Assembly: GCA_041675505.1 (NCBI GenBank) | Contig: JBAYTR010000014.1 | Span: forward strand, 58,137 to 122,136 | From: JAGPCK01 sp041675505 | GTDB lineage: Bacteria; Bacteroidota; Bacteroidia; UKL13-3 | DNA: 64,000 nt | Direction: 5' to 3' | In this document: positions 1-10,195 of the stretch, piece by piece | Layout: the number at the start of each line of letters is the position of its first letter | Position numbering within the stretch: the stretch's first letter is position 1 | The notes under the pieces: generated by a model | Seen by the model: the letters and a program-made list of their open reading frames with translations, nothing else | Databases searched by the model: none | What the model was told of the DNA's origin: nothing | Made by a program: the position numbers and the translations under genes

Positions 1-119
1 TTCATTAGTTAGAGTCTGGATAACACGAAGATATAATAATTTCTGCTTTAATAACGCAATATACATACGTTCAGAGAGCATCCAATGGATGTTATCTGAG
101 TGCAATCACCTGTTAAAAG

Positions 120-2141
120 CTAGTGAAAAGAGTAGCTGAGATTAAATAGGAAACTCCTTCCGGGTCGCGTAACTGCCGAAAAATCAAGATGTTCTCTGTA
201 TGAACGGTCGGTAATGTTTTCTATTGATGTACTAAAGTGGACAGCGTGACCACCGGTGTTGAATTTGTACCCCAGCCTCAGGTTAAAAACGCTGTAAGCC
301 CTTGTCTCCATTTCACCAAATGAAGCACTGTTGCGATACTGTGGCAGGGCCCACTCTGCTTCAAGTTGAACAAACCAACCTTTCTTTTTGAATTTAAATG
401 CGTGTAAACATTTTAAAGGAGGCATCTGGGGCAATGCTTCTCCGTCAGCATCTGCTCCAACGGTTATTTTGGCCGTACTGATATGTTCCAGGTGTTTATT
501 GAAGAGGTGAGAAAAGGTGAAATCGCCTCCGTAAATTCGGGCAAAGGAAAGGTTAGTATAGCTTTTAACGCCACGTGCTCCTATGGTCATAGCTATCCAT
601 GCAGGGTTCAGTTCACCCAATATATAATTGTTGATGTGGTGGTAGTAAAAAACGGCCTGTACCATGGTTCTTTTTTTTACCATGTTTACTTCTATTTCCG
701 CCTGTTTCGCCTGTTCTTTTTTAAGTAGTAAATTACCTGTGTAATCAAAATTGTCTAATCGGTTAAAGAGGTAGTAGCCATATAATTCATTGGGTGTAGG
801 GGCTCGTTCAGCATAGCCAATACCGGCTTTTAATGACGTGCTTTTACTCAGTATTCTGCTGTAGGCAAGTTGAATGTTGGATGTATAGAAAACCCGCTGC
901 AAAGGAAAAGTGCCGAATACCGACCACTGTTTTTTACCGAATTCGCTGTCCATCACACTCAACATTCTGTCAACTCTCCCGCTTACTGAAAAAAGTTGCA
1001 TGGAGTCTATTTTAATGTCGTCTTTTAGAAATACTCCTGTGTTAATGCGGTAATTGTCAGGAAGGGTGAGCATGAACATGGCGGGCTCATTTATCGGGTA
1101 CATAGTCATTTCGGCACGTGTGAAACTGTGAGAAGCATCAACTCGCCCCGTTATCATATGTTTCTTTATTTTTTTAATGCTGAACTCTGAGAAGTAACCC
1201 ATGGTTTTGCTTTTACCAGGCATATCCATGTGCATGGGCACAAAAGGCCTGCGTGTATCATCCATACTGTGCTGTATGGTGTTGTAGTAGACTTTAGATT
1301 TTATTGTTCGAAAGAAATTTTGATCGTTTTGAAAAGTGTGTGAGAGCGAGGCAATGGAAGCATGCGCGTACCCCACATCCATGGTAAGTGCAGGGAAACC
1401 GATATTCCATCCGCGGTCATCCAGATAATCTGCTTTCAGGGAATGTTTTTCTGAAGCCTGCCAGATTATTGCTGTGGCCACGTTAGTTTTTTCATAACCT
1501 GAGAAAGGTACGGTAACACATCCACCGGTTTTATAGTCATCGGCTTTGCGATATGCTCCGCTGATTCTCCAAGCAATTTTATTGTTGTTCAGATTAAGAA
1601 ACAGGCTGTTGCTGGTACTTTTGTTAACTGTATTATAACCGCTGTTAAAGCCAACGTAAGGTTTGTTGTTGCACAAAAATTCAGGTTCTTTTAGTGCCAT
1701 ATTAATTCCTCCACCCAAGGTTGACCCCATGCCCGACCCCGATGCTCCGGTAGTCACCTGCAAACTCTGGAGGTTGGCTGGTTCTACATAAATATTTACC
1801 GGATCCATTTTATCTGTACAGGCACCCACAATTTTCATCCCGTCAATGGTTAGGTTAATTTGCCCCGCTGAGTATCCTCTCAACATAGGTTCCATACCGT
1901 AACTGCCTCTTCTGATTAGAGAGATGCCGGGCATTCTCAGTAAAATTTCTTCTGTTGTGGCTGATTTGTTGTTTCTGTAAAAATTAAAAACATCGTCCTG
2001 TTGCGAAAAATGTTCACATACAATTACTTCATTTAACTCCAGCTTTTTTATGGATGAATCTGCAACAGAGTTTTGAGCAAGTGCTGTTGTAAAACAACAG
2101 CACTTGAGCACAAATATATATCCTATTTTTTTAAGCGGCAT
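120..2141 (-). CDS. TonB-dependent copper receptor, OprC/NosA-like
   Basis: This is a 673-residue outer-membrane receptor with a signal peptide (about residues 1-22), a plug domain and a beta-barrel ending in an aromatic residue. The plug carries C108-T-D-K-M112 and the barrel carries H291-S-M293 just before DDT. These correspond to the CxxxM and HxM copper ligands known for the OprC/NosA family. A further Met/His patch (M303-H304-M305-D-M307) lies in the same loop. Import of copper across the outer membrane is therefore the likely role. Its start overlaps the stop of the upstream Met/His-rich lipoprotein gene by one base (TAATG), which suggests translational coupling. A general siderophore receptor is less likely because both copper motifs are present. 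Confidence 0.85.
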   Translation of the reverse strand: MPLKKIGYIFVLKCCCFTTALAQNSVADSSIKKLELNEVIVCEHFSQQDDVFNFYRNNKSATTEEILLRMPGISLIRRGSYGMEPMLRGYSAGQINLTIDGMKIVGACTDKMDPVNIYVEPANLQSLQVTTGASGSGMGSTLGGGINMALKEPEFLCNNKPYVGFNSGYNTVNKSTSNSLFLNLNNNKIAWRISGAYRKADDYKTGGCVTVPFSGYEKTNVATAIIWQASEKHSLKADYLDDRGWNIGFPALTMDVGYAHASIASLSHTFQNDQNFFRTIKSKVYYNTIQHSMDDTRRPFVPMHMDMPGKSKTMGYFSEFSIKKIKKHMITGRVDASHSFTRAEMTMYPINEPAMFMLTLPDNYRINTGVFLKDDIKIDSMQLFSVSGRVDRMLSVMDSEFGKKQWSVFGTFPLQRVFYTSNIQLAYSRILSKSTSLKAGIGYAERAPTPNELYGYYLFNRLDNFDYTGNLLLKKEQAKQAEIEVNMVKKRTMVQAVFYYHHINNYILGELNPAWIAMTIGARGVKSYTNLSFARIYGGDFTFSHLFNKHLEHISTAKITVGADADGEALPQMPPLKCLHAFKFKKKGWFVQLEAEWALPQYRNSASFGEMETRAYSVFNLRLGYKFNTGGHAVHFSTSIENITDRSYREHLDFSAVTRPGRSFLFNLSYSFH

Positions 2142-2989
2142 TACAGTGTAATATCAAAGTAAGCAGTGCTGTCTACAACAGCAGTTCCTTGTTTAATAAG
2201 GAGTTTCACTCTCCATAAGCCTGTCATAGTGAAGTTTACTTTTCCGGTATAGTGTCCATCACTGGTAAATGAGGGGTTAACATTGTTAGGTGATCCATGG
2301 CCCATACTTGGCATGGTGGGTTCAATTTCTACTGTGTAATTATCAACTCCCGGAAAACTCATCATGTTTGCTCTTTTATGAATGGCGATTTCAAAATCGT
2401 TCATTCCCACTTCGGGCTTAAGTGGTTTCACCAGGCTGATTAAAATTTTGCTGCTATCATTCAATGCGGTGAGGGACATTATTCTATTCGGAGTGTTTTT
2501 TACGGTGATATCAAATTCCGCTTCACCTTCTTTATCATTGGAATGATTGTGGACATGCAGCGTAAGTGTCCAGTATTCACTGCTATTGGAAGGCATAGAG
2601 AAATAAACAGCGCCCTCAAAAAGTCCTTTTACAGCATTTTCATCAGGGTTTTCAAAAGGGCAGGCGTGCGTCATACTCATCATGTGCATTAACGGGTTGA
2701 AGCCTATGTGTGAGTTGGTAATGCGGGCCTGAGTGAGTGAATCGTACAAGGCAACATAAATTTTATTGTAGCCTGTTTGCAGGTCAGTTTCAGCATAAAG
2801 TTTTACCATGGCCGAAGCGCCCTGAGCATAGCTTGTGCCAATAAGTTTTAATGTTGACGGAACAGGGTACGGATCAGAAGGTAGGGGAGTAGAAGTATCG
2901 TCATCTTTTTTGCATGACGTAACGAAAATAAGAGAGAGGGAGATGGCAAGCATCCATATAACTTTAGTAGCTCTGGTTAATGATTTCAT
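2141..2989 (-). CDS. Met/His-rich lipoprotein, probable copper-binding partner of the receptor
   Basis: This 282-residue protein has a lipoprotein signal with the lipobox cysteine at C26, followed by KKDDD. It appears to hold two beta-sandwich halves that resemble FixH/YtkA-like folds, each with a Met/His/Cys-rich stretch: HMMSMTHACPF in the first half and MPSMGHGSP in the second. Thioether and imidazole clusters of this kind typically bind Cu(I)/Cu(II). The gene directly precedes the copper receptor and is coupled to it. I infer a periplasmic-face or surface copper chaperone or sensor. The fold assignment is tentative; the motifs are plainly visible. Confidence 0.65.
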   Translation of the reverse strand: MKSLTRATKVIWMLAISLSLIFVTSCKKDDDTSTPLPSDPYPVPSTLKLIGTSYAQGASAMVKLYAETDLQTGYNKIYVALYDSLTQARITNSHIGFNPLMHMMSMTHACPFENPDENAVKGLFEGAVYFSMPSNSSEYWTLTLHVHNHSNDKEGEAEFDITVKNTPNRIMSLTALNDSSKILISLVKPLKPEVGMNDFEIAIHKRANMMSFPGVDNYTVEIEPTMPSMGHGSPNNVNPSFTSDGHYTGKVNFTMTGLWRVKLLIKQGTAVVDSTAYFDITL

Positions 2990-3071
2990 GATAATAAGGT
3001 TAAATAAATAATACTAAAAACAGAACACAATTCACCCTGATAGGGCAGCAGAAATGTGTAGGAATATTTAG

Positions 3072-3437
3072 TTAACCGATTGCGGGTGGATGAAATACAG
3101 CGTGGTTTTTTCCCTGTGCAACACAGAACGAAACAAGCGGATAATTGATGCGAATTGAACTGAGTGTAATTTTAAAACTCTGACCGTTGGTGCAGATAAG
3201 TGTTTCAAGGTAGTCCTTTACTGTAGAAGTTTGCTTCTGCTCTTTTTCTGTTTCTTTTTTGAACTCTTTCTTCAGGAAACATTTGCCTTCGCATCTTTTG
3301 GATGGAGTGTTTTTGTTTTCACACAATTCACTTACAATTTTCTTCTCGTTGAGTTTAAATAAAAGTAATGTGTGGAGTCTTCCTGAAATTTGCCAGGAGA
3401 AGGAAAGTAACAACAAAAATGAAACTGCTTTTACCAT
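3072..3437 (-). CDS. Small Cys/Lys-rich membrane-anchored protein of the copper operon
   Basis: This 121-residue protein begins with a hydrophobic helix (about residues 4-17). It then has a Lys/Glu-rich segment with C39, C49 and C53 in the pattern CENKN...RCEGKCFLKK, and further cysteines near C81 and C104. Short proteins with a CxGKC-type motif are, from memory, often found beside copper-related receptor genes in Bacteroidetes. It is the first gene of the three-gene minus-strand cluster, 82 bases before the lipoprotein gene. Metal binding or copper-dependent regulation is plausible but not shown. Confidence 0.5.
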   Translation of the reverse strand: MVKAVSFLLLLSFSWQISGRLHTLLLFKLNEKKIVSELCENKNTPSKRCEGKCFLKKEFKKETEKEQKQTSTVKDYLETLICTNGQSFKITLSSIRINYPLVSFCVAQGKNHAVFHPPAIG

Positions 3438-3546
3438 CTGTCAGTCAGGTCAACTAGTTTTTTGACTTTACAAAGTAAATGCTTTTTTTGAGTATACATA
3501 GCTCATTTAACAATGATTAATATCATGTATGAGATGCTGATTCAGG

Positions 3547-4332
3547 TCATAAACAACCTGTTCTTCCCCCGTCAACAGGCAGGTTGATTCCGGTTATGTA
3601 GGCAGCCTGTGGTGAGGCAAGAAATACTGCCGCGTAAGCAATTTCTTCTGCTGCGGCAAAACGTGCGGCAGGAATTTCAGCAAGCATATGCGCTTCTATG
3701 GAAGCGGTATCTGTGGCTGAATGAGTTGCTTTATTCTGAATGATACTTTCCAAACGCACAGTTTTAGTTGCACCGGGTAAAACGTTATTTACTGTAATGC
3801 CAAATCCGGCCAATTCAGTAGCCAAGGTTTTTGACCAGTTGGCTACAGCTGCTCTGGTGGTGTTGGAAACTCCCAGATTGGCCAGCGGTTGTTTTACAGA
3901 AGTGGAGATAATATTTATAATACGTCCGTAACCTGCTTTTTTCATTCCATCAAGAGTAGCCTGCATCAGAATATGATTGCAGATGAGATGTTGTTCATAT
4001 GCCTGCAAAAATGATTCGGCAGCGGCATTTGCAATAGGACCCGCTGCAGGGCCACCGGTATTATTGATAAGTATGTGAACCGGATGTTGTGCGGTATAAG
4101 CCGTTATACTTTTTTTGAGCTCATCAGGCTTAGAAAAATCTGCTGTGATGTAATGGTGTTCAGCTTTGTGCAGGGTCGAGAGTTCCTGCAAAACATTTTT
4201 TAGTTTATCTTCATTACGGGCCACCAGTGTAACCGCAGCTCCGCTTCTAGCAAGTTCTGCTGCAATGGCTTTACCTATACCTTGTGTGCTGCCACAAACC
4301 AGGGCTCTTTTATCTGTTAAACTGATAATCAT
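3547..4332 (-). CDS. SDR-family oxidoreductase, BKR-like subgroup
   Basis: This 261-residue Rossmann-fold protein has the nucleotide-binding motif GSTQGIG near residue 14 and NNTGG near residue 90. It ends with the usual VDGGRTGCL-type C-terminus. The catalytic serine is present (IISTS), but the usual YxxxK is replaced by SNTTRAA. This matches a known SDR subgroup annotated as 3-oxoacyl-reductase-like with a SNxxR signature. Substrate and direction cannot be told from sequence. It is divergent from the S9 peptidase gene, with start codons only 37 bases apart, so the two share a short promoter region. Confidence 0.8.
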   Translation of the reverse strand: MIISLTDKRALVCGSTQGIGKAIAAELARSGAAVTLVARNEDKLKNVLQELSTLHKAEHHYITADFSKPDELKKSITAYTAQHPVHILINNTGGPAAGPIANAAAESFLQAYEQHLICNHILMQATLDGMKKAGYGRIINIISTSVKQPLANLGVSNTTRAAVANWSKTLATELAGFGITVNNVLPGATKTVRLESIIQNKATHSATDTASIEAHMLAEIPAARFAAAEEIAYAAVFLASPQAAYITGINLPVDGGRTGCL

Positions 4333-4369
4333 TTTTTGTATGTTTGAAGGACATTATAATTTTTCAAAT

Positions 4370-6433
4370 ATGCGAAAACTGCTCAGTATACTCTTCATCT
4401 TTTTTTACGGATGTTTATTTGCACAAAATGTACTCACCCCCGAGTTCCTATGGAAATTAGGCCGAATCAATGAGTTTGACTTGTCTAAAGACGGCAAAAC
4501 AGTAATTTATGCAGTAAAACGATATGATCTTGCGGCTAATAGCGGGAAGAGTTTTCTTTACAGTATTCCGGTTGCAGGTGGTGAACCCAAGTTGTTAGCA
4601 AACGATTCATGGAACGTTAACTCAGTAAAATTTGTGAATGGTAAAATTGCATTCATGTGTGCCAAAAGCGGAGAAATGCAACTTTGGCAAATGAATGCAG
4701 ATGGCACAAACCCTGTTCAGGTTACCTCCGTTTCAGGAGGAATAAACGGTTACCTGTATTCAACAGACGGGATGAAGCTGGCTTATGCTGCAGATGTGCA
4801 AACGCGTATGACAATAAAAAATATTTATCCTGATTTGCCGCAAGCCACAGGTAAAATTGCTGATGGATTGATGTACCGGCATTGGGATAACTGGGAAGAT
4901 GAATTCAGTTCACACGTGTTTACAGCTAATATCTCTTTGACAGGAATGGTGATAAGAGGGAAAGATATTTTGCAGGGAGAACCTTTTGATGCACCTACGC
5001 AACCCTTTGGTGGTATGGAAGAAGTGGCCTGGAGTCCGGATGGGAAGTACATTGTTTACAGTTGTAAAAAAATGCAGGGAACCACAGAGGCGGTAAGTAC
5101 AAATACAGACATTTACCTGTATGAGTTGGCTTCAGGTAAAACATTGAACCTTTCTGCAGGAATGAACGGTTACGATAAAAATCCGCAATTCTCGCCTGAT
5201 GGTAGTGTTGTGGTTTGGATGAGCATGGAAACTCCCGGCTATGAAAGCGATAAAACCAGGCTGATGATGTTTGACATGAATGGTGTTTCACTAATTGCAG
5301 AAGGTACTCCCACGCTGCCTTTTGTGCGTGACCTGACTACCGCATTTGCGCATTCAGTAGAAAGTTTTATCTGGGTGAATAATTCAGTATTGTCCTTTAC
5401 TTCTACAATCAATGCTACGCAGCAGGTTTTTACTTTAAACAGATTACTTAAGGCTAACGTATACCCGCAACTTACCAAAGGAGATTATGATTATATATCC
5501 GTTGCGGCCGCATCAACTGATAAGGAAACAACTTTGGTGGGTTCAAGAATGTCCATCAGTTCTCCGGCAGAGTTATATGTTATTGATGCTAAAACAGGCG
5601 CTGCCCGTCAGCTTACTTTTGAAAACAAGCAACTGCTTTCCGGAATAAAAATGGGTAAAGTGGAGAAACGAATGGTGAAAACCTCTGACGGAAAAGAGAT
5701 GCTTACCTGGGTAATTCTTCCTCCTGATTTTGATGCCACTAAAAAGTACCCTGCACTTTTATATTGTCAGGGTGGGCCACAGAGTCCCGTTTCACAATTT
5801 TTCAGCTACCGTTGGAATTTTCAATTGATGGCAGCAAAAGGATACATTGTAGTAGCGCCAAACAGAAGGGGCCTGCCCGGATTTGGTAAAGAATGGAACG
5901 ATGCTATTATTGGAGATTACGGAGGACAATGTATGCGCGATTATCTCAGTGCCATCGATGAAGTTGCTAAAGAGTCATATGTGAACAAAGATAAGTTGGG
6001 TGCTGTGGGAGCAAGCTTTGGTGGTTATTCAGTATATTGGTTGGCTGGTAATCACAACAAAAGATTTAAATGTTTTATTGCCCATTGTGGCATGTTTAAC
6101 ATGGAGAGCTGGTACGGTAGTACGGAAGAAATGTTTTTTGCAAACAACGATAACAAGGGCCCATATTGGCAGGAGCCTAAGCCGGCAAATTTTTCAGCAT
6201 CACCTCATTTGTTTGTGAAAAACTGGGATACGCCCTTATTGGTTATTCACAATGAAAAAGATTTTCGTGTTCCAGTAACTCAAGGTATGGAAGCATTTAC
6301 TGCCGCTCAAATCAAAGGCGTACCCAGCAGATTTTTGAGTTTTCCGGATGAGAACCACTGGATGCTTAAGCCTCAAAACTCAGTATTGTGGCAGCGGGAA
6401 TATTTCCGCTGGCTGGATGCATGGTTAAAATAG
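4370..6433 (+). CDS. S9-family serine peptidase (prolyl oligopeptidase / acylaminoacyl-peptidase type)
   Basis: This 687-residue protein is exported. The start was set at the ATG that gives a clean signal peptide (MRKLLSILFIFFYGCLFAQ); a longer reading would run through the promoter and overlap the divergent SDR. Residues about 20-430 form a WD40/TolB-like beta-propeller. The C-terminal 250 residues are an alpha/beta-hydrolase with S549 (GASFGGY), D631 (EKDFRVP) and H663 (ENHWM) as the triad. It probably cleaves peptides in the periplasm. The next gene starts 39 bases downstream. Confidence 0.85.
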   Translation: MRKLLSILFIFFYGCLFAQNVLTPEFLWKLGRINEFDLSKDGKTVIYAVKRYDLAANSGKSFLYSIPVAGGEPKLLANDSWNVNSVKFVNGKIAFMCAKSGEMQLWQMNADGTNPVQVTSVSGGINGYLYSTDGMKLAYAADVQTRMTIKNIYPDLPQATGKIADGLMYRHWDNWEDEFSSHVFTANISLTGMVIRGKDILQGEPFDAPTQPFGGMEEVAWSPDGKYIVYSCKKMQGTTEAVSTNTDIYLYELASGKTLNLSAGMNGYDKNPQFSPDGSVVVWMSMETPGYESDKTRLMMFDMNGVSLIAEGTPTLPFVRDLTTAFAHSVESFIWVNNSVLSFTSTINATQQVFTLNRLLKANVYPQLTKGDYDYISVAAASTDKETTLVGSRMSISSPAELYVIDAKTGAARQLTFENKQLLSGIKMGKVEKRMVKTSDGKEMLTWVILPPDFDATKKYPALLYCQGGPQSPVSQFFSYRWNFQLMAAKGYIVVAPNRRGLPGFGKEWNDAIIGDYGGQCMRDYLSAIDEVAKESYVNKDKLGAVGASFGGYSVYWLAGNHNKRFKCFIAHCGMFNMESWYGSTEEMFFANNDNKGPYWQEPKPANFSASPHLFVKNWDTPLLVIHNEKDFRVPVTQGMEAFTAAQIKGVPSRFLSFPDENHWMLKPQNSVLWQREYFRWLDAWLK

Positions 6434-6472
6434 TGTTGCGTTCCAACCAACCAATAATTATTGCTTAAGACT

Positions 6473-9400
6473 ATGAACAAGTATATTTTTCTGTTTCTGT
6501 TTTTTATAAATTCACTCTGGGCTTTTGCTCAAACCTGTTCTTTTTCTCCCTCTGCATTAAAGATATGTTTGGGTACAACAGTTACCCTTACTCCTGTCAC
6601 CAGCGGAGGTACAGTAACTAAGTATGAATGGGACTTTGGCGACAGCAAAACAGATTCGACACAAAAACCAAATTACAAATACAATACACCCGGCACTTAC
6701 CAAATCACCTTAAAGGTTACATTTTCCGGAGGAAATACCTGTAACGCAACACCTGTAAATGTGCAGGTATTGCCTTTGCCCTCTGCAAATCTTACCGTTG
6801 AAAGCACCACATCGCAGTGTTTTGAAGGAAACTATTTTTGTTTCAAAGACCGTTCAGTTTTGGGCAGTGGTAACATTATTCAACGTACTATTTTATTCGG
6901 AGATGGTGCAGGAGATTTAAGCTCGCCAATAAGTCAGAAAGATTTTTGTCATGTTTATGGAGCCATAGGTACATTCAGTCCGGTAATAGAAGTTAAGGAC
7001 ACATTCGGTTGCATGAGTAGAAAAGTGATTAGTAATGCCATAACAGTTGCCCCTGATGTGTACCCTAAATTTAAAGTAATCGTTCAGCAACAGGGATGTG
7101 GTTTTATCAGAATATTGTTTGTAAATGAAAGTTACACCCAACAGGCTGATGTGAAAAATTACAAATGGATTTTTGGTGACGGAGATTCTGTTGTAAACAG
7201 TTCATGGGACAACGTCATTCATACTTACACAGGTAATGGTATTTTTAATGCAAAACTTATTGTAACCAACAAGCAAGGGTGCACAGATACTTTTGCGACA
7301 GACATTAGTAATTTTTCGGTTCCGGTAGGGAATTTTACCTGGGGAATTTCACCTAAACAGGTTTGTTACAGCAATAGGGGTAGCATAAATTTCAGCGCAT
7401 CTGCGGGTGCCGGTGTAACCTATACGTGGGTGGTTTTTCAACCTGACGGGCAAAACGGAGTACCCGTTTGGGATAGCGCGTTTAAGATGCCCTCACAAAT
7501 TATTTCCGGTTGCGGTAGACACCCGATTACACTTCATCTTAAAAGAGGGTTGTGTGATACGGTACTTTATGACACCATAGATATACTGGGCCCCAAAGCA
7601 AGAATTGAATTGGGTAATGCGAGAGTCACCAATAAATACCAATGTACAGGAGACACTATGTATGCTCCTCCGGCCAATGTGCATTTTTCTACTTTTTGCA
7701 CCGGCACAGCAGTTCAGTTTTTGTGGAATTTCGGAGACTACACCGCACCCAATTGTACAACAGATACCCGAAGAGGAATTAATGTAAATACCAACTGTAA
7801 TTATTCAAAAGACTCTATCAATGTAAAGCACAAATATCCCACAGGCATAGACACATGTTACACCCTACGGCTCACACTTAGGGATAGTATAACAGGTTGC
7901 ACCGATTATGATTCAACCAAAGTTGTTGTGGGAAACCCCTCTGCCGATAACATTACGGCCTACAAACCCTGGTGCATTCGAAAGGATATTTATTTTGAAT
8001 TGGGTAATACTAAACCCTACTGCGATAAACAGGAAATTTGGATTTTGCCTGATTCGGATTGTGTGAATAAGGTGTGGCAACCCTTGCCGCTATCTCCGCC
8101 TCATAAGTGGAATTATGCATCTACCTGTAACGGTACAGGAAAGGTTACAGTTGGATTTGTTATTCGAAATGGAAATTGTTATGATACTACCTGGTATCAC
8201 CACATGATTGATCTGGAAGATTTTGACTCGCGTATTTTTGCCAGAGAAGAAAAGTTTTGCGACAGTCTCAGAGTGACAATATCACTTTATGATTCCATTC
8301 AACAGCAATTGCAATGGGTAGAGTGGGACTTTGGTGATAGTAACATTTTCACAGACACATTAGGTCCAAGCGACAGTATTATTTATTCCAAAAGTTTTAC
8401 ATTTTACGGTGCCAATAAATATGGAGTTGTGGTGCGCACTATGAGCGACTCTGGTTGTTTGGAGTTTGATTATTTGCCCTTTCATTTTGGATTCCTTACA
8501 CACGTGTATCCGTTCAAGGCAAAAGACTCTACAGTATGTGAAGGACAAACTGTTTTGTTTGTTGATTCCGTTAGATACTATAACGGAATTTTTGGGGTAG
8601 ACCCCAACGCCTATTGGCGTTGGGCACAACCCAGACCAGAAAAATTGTACTGGAATTTTGATGACGGAAACGGGTTCAACCAATCAGGCCCTTTACAATC
8701 ATTCAGGTTTAATGCATTGGGTAATTACACAATTAAATTGGCGGCAGTAGATAAGGACAATTGTTTCGATACAGCTGAGTATAAAATAAGGGTTTTAGGT
8801 ACACAGGCAGATTTCGGAATTTCAGATACCCTTTTCATTTGCGGACAGATTGCCCGTTTTTATGATTCATCTTTTGTATTGAACAGGTTCACACATTCAG
8901 GATTCCCTTCTGTTGATTCAGTTGTTGCCTGGGAATGGGATTTTGGTGATGGTAAAACGCCAAGTATATTAAAAAATCCTTATCACGATTACACCTCATT
9001 CGGTACCTTTCAGGTTAGGTTAAGGGCATTCAATACTATTGGATGTTACGATGATTTTATTCGTTCGGTTCGTGTAATAGGGCCTTCTCCTTCTTTTGAA
9101 ATGGCCAGTGATACCATAGGATGCGTGCCCTATACAGCGGCATTCAGAAATACATCTGTAAATGTAAGGTATTGGGTATGGGACTTTGGTGATTCTACTA
9201 ACCTGAGTGTTACAGATACCAGCCTTATTCAACATACCTATACCAAGCCCGGAATTTATGAAGTAAAGTTATTCGGAGTGGATACATTTCTTAATCCGGT
9301 TACACAAAACACCTACTATTGCTCAGCAAATTTCCCTGATACGACCATATTAACCCAGAAGAGATTTTTTGTTCATGTTCTTCCGGTTCCTCCGGCCAAT

Positions 9401-10195
9401 TTTACATTCAAATCTCCCGTTTGTGTGGGAGAGAATGTTGTGTTTCGAGATTCCTCTGATGTAAAATACACCACTTACCGGTGGTACTTTTCTGCGACAG
9501 ACTCCCTTACCTCAGTAGCGCCAAAGGACTCTGTAATCTACTCTTTTACATCTTCAGGAAAGTATGGGATCCATTATGCACCTTTTTATTTTCCTTCACC
9601 GGGACAACCCTATTGTGTTCAAACTAAAACTGATTCTATTGAAGTTGTTGATGTGATAGCAGATTTTGAAACAGATACTGTATTATCAGACCCACCTTTC
9701 TTTTATTTTAAGAATACGTCATCGAATGCATCGGTTTATTTTTGGGATTTCGGACATCCACAGTCCGGCTCACTTAATACGGCTATAACTAAAGATGGTG
9801 GACATAATTATATGCAGGATACAGGTGTTTTTGTTGTTTGCCTGTCGGTTTTAAATAAAGAAGGTTGTGCGGATAGTGTATGTAAGTATATTGAGGTTAT
9901 TACTAATCACGGAATCTTTATACCAAATGTTTTCACCCCTCAGAATGCAGATGATAAGAATGATGTTTTTGATATACCCATTTTCGGGCATGAGTATTAT
10001 GCTTTAAGTATTTATAATCGCTGGGGACAGTTGGTATTTGAATCAGATGACGATGCTAAGGACTGGAACGGTAAAGAATTTAACACGAATAAAAACTGCC
10101 CGGATGGCGTGTACTTTTTTATTTTAAAGTACAGGTTTAAGGGGGATGAAACACAGATAAGAGGTGGGCCGGTTACATTGATCAGAGCAGAGTAA
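6473..10195 (+). CDS. Large PKD-repeat surface protein with T9SS type B (gliding-type) C-terminus
   Basis: This is a 1240-residue secreted protein. The ATG chosen gives a signal peptide ending at FAQT. The body holds about eight PKD-like Ig repeats, seen as WDFGD, WIFGD, WNFGD, WNFDD and WDFGH motifs. The last 90 residues (FIPNVFTPQNADD... YNRWGQLVFES... CPDGVYFFILKY) are a gliding-motility-associated C-terminal domain, the type B sorting signal of the type IX secretion system. The role is probably adhesin or matrix. Many cysteine pairs inside the PKD units suggest disulfides. The stop abuts the convergent DnaJ gene with no gap. Confidence 0.88.
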   Translation: MNKYIFLFLFFINSLWAFAQTCSFSPSALKICLGTTVTLTPVTSGGTVTKYEWDFGDSKTDSTQKPNYKYNTPGTYQITLKVTFSGGNTCNATPVNVQVLPLPSANLTVESTTSQCFEGNYFCFKDRSVLGSGNIIQRTILFGDGAGDLSSPISQKDFCHVYGAIGTFSPVIEVKDTFGCMSRKVISNAITVAPDVYPKFKVIVQQQGCGFIRILFVNESYTQQADVKNYKWIFGDGDSVVNSSWDNVIHTYTGNGIFNAKLIVTNKQGCTDTFATDISNFSVPVGNFTWGISPKQVCYSNRGSINFSASAGAGVTYTWVVFQPDGQNGVPVWDSAFKMPSQIISGCGRHPITLHLKRGLCDTVLYDTIDILGPKARIELGNARVTNKYQCTGDTMYAPPANVHFSTFCTGTAVQFLWNFGDYTAPNCTTDTRRGINVNTNCNYSKDSINVKHKYPTGIDTCYTLRLTLRDSITGCTDYDSTKVVVGNPSADNITAYKPWCIRKDIYFELGNTKPYCDKQEIWILPDSDCVNKVWQPLPLSPPHKWNYASTCNGTGKVTVGFVIRNGNCYDTTWYHHMIDLEDFDSRIFAREEKFCDSLRVTISLYDSIQQQLQWVEWDFGDSNIFTDTLGPSDSIIYSKSFTFYGANKYGVVVRTMSDSGCLEFDYLPFHFGFLTHVYPFKAKDSTVCEGQTVLFVDSVRYYNGIFGVDPNAYWRWAQPRPEKLYWNFDDGNGFNQSGPLQSFRFNALGNYTIKLAAVDKDNCFDTAEYKIRVLGTQADFGISDTLFICGQIARFYDSSFVLNRFTHSGFPSVDSVVAWEWDFGDGKTPSILKNPYHDYTSFGTFQVRLRAFNTIGCYDDFIRSVRVIGPSPSFEMASDTIGCVPYTAAFRNTSVNVRYWVWDFGDSTNLSVTDTSLIQHTYTKPGIYEVKLFGVDTFLNPVTQNTYYCSANFPDTTILTQKRFFVHVLPVPPANFTFKSPVCVGENVVFRDSSDVKYTTYRWYFSATDSLTSVAPKDSVIYSFTSSGKYGIHYAPFYFPSPGQPYCVQTKTDSIEVVDVIADFETDTVLSDPPFFYFKNTSSNASVYFWDFGHPQSGSLNTAITKDGGHNYMQDTGVFVVCLSVLNKEGCADSVCKYIEVITNHGIFIPNVFTPQNADDKNDVFDIPIFGHEYYALSIYNRWGQLVFESDDDAKDWNGKEFNTNKNCPDGVYFFILKYRFKGDETQIRGGPVTLIRAE

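Noticed and set aside
4166..4369. A longer start for the S9 peptidase.
   Set aside because: It would overlap the SDR gene on the other strand by 167 bases and bury the clear signal peptide that begins at 4370.
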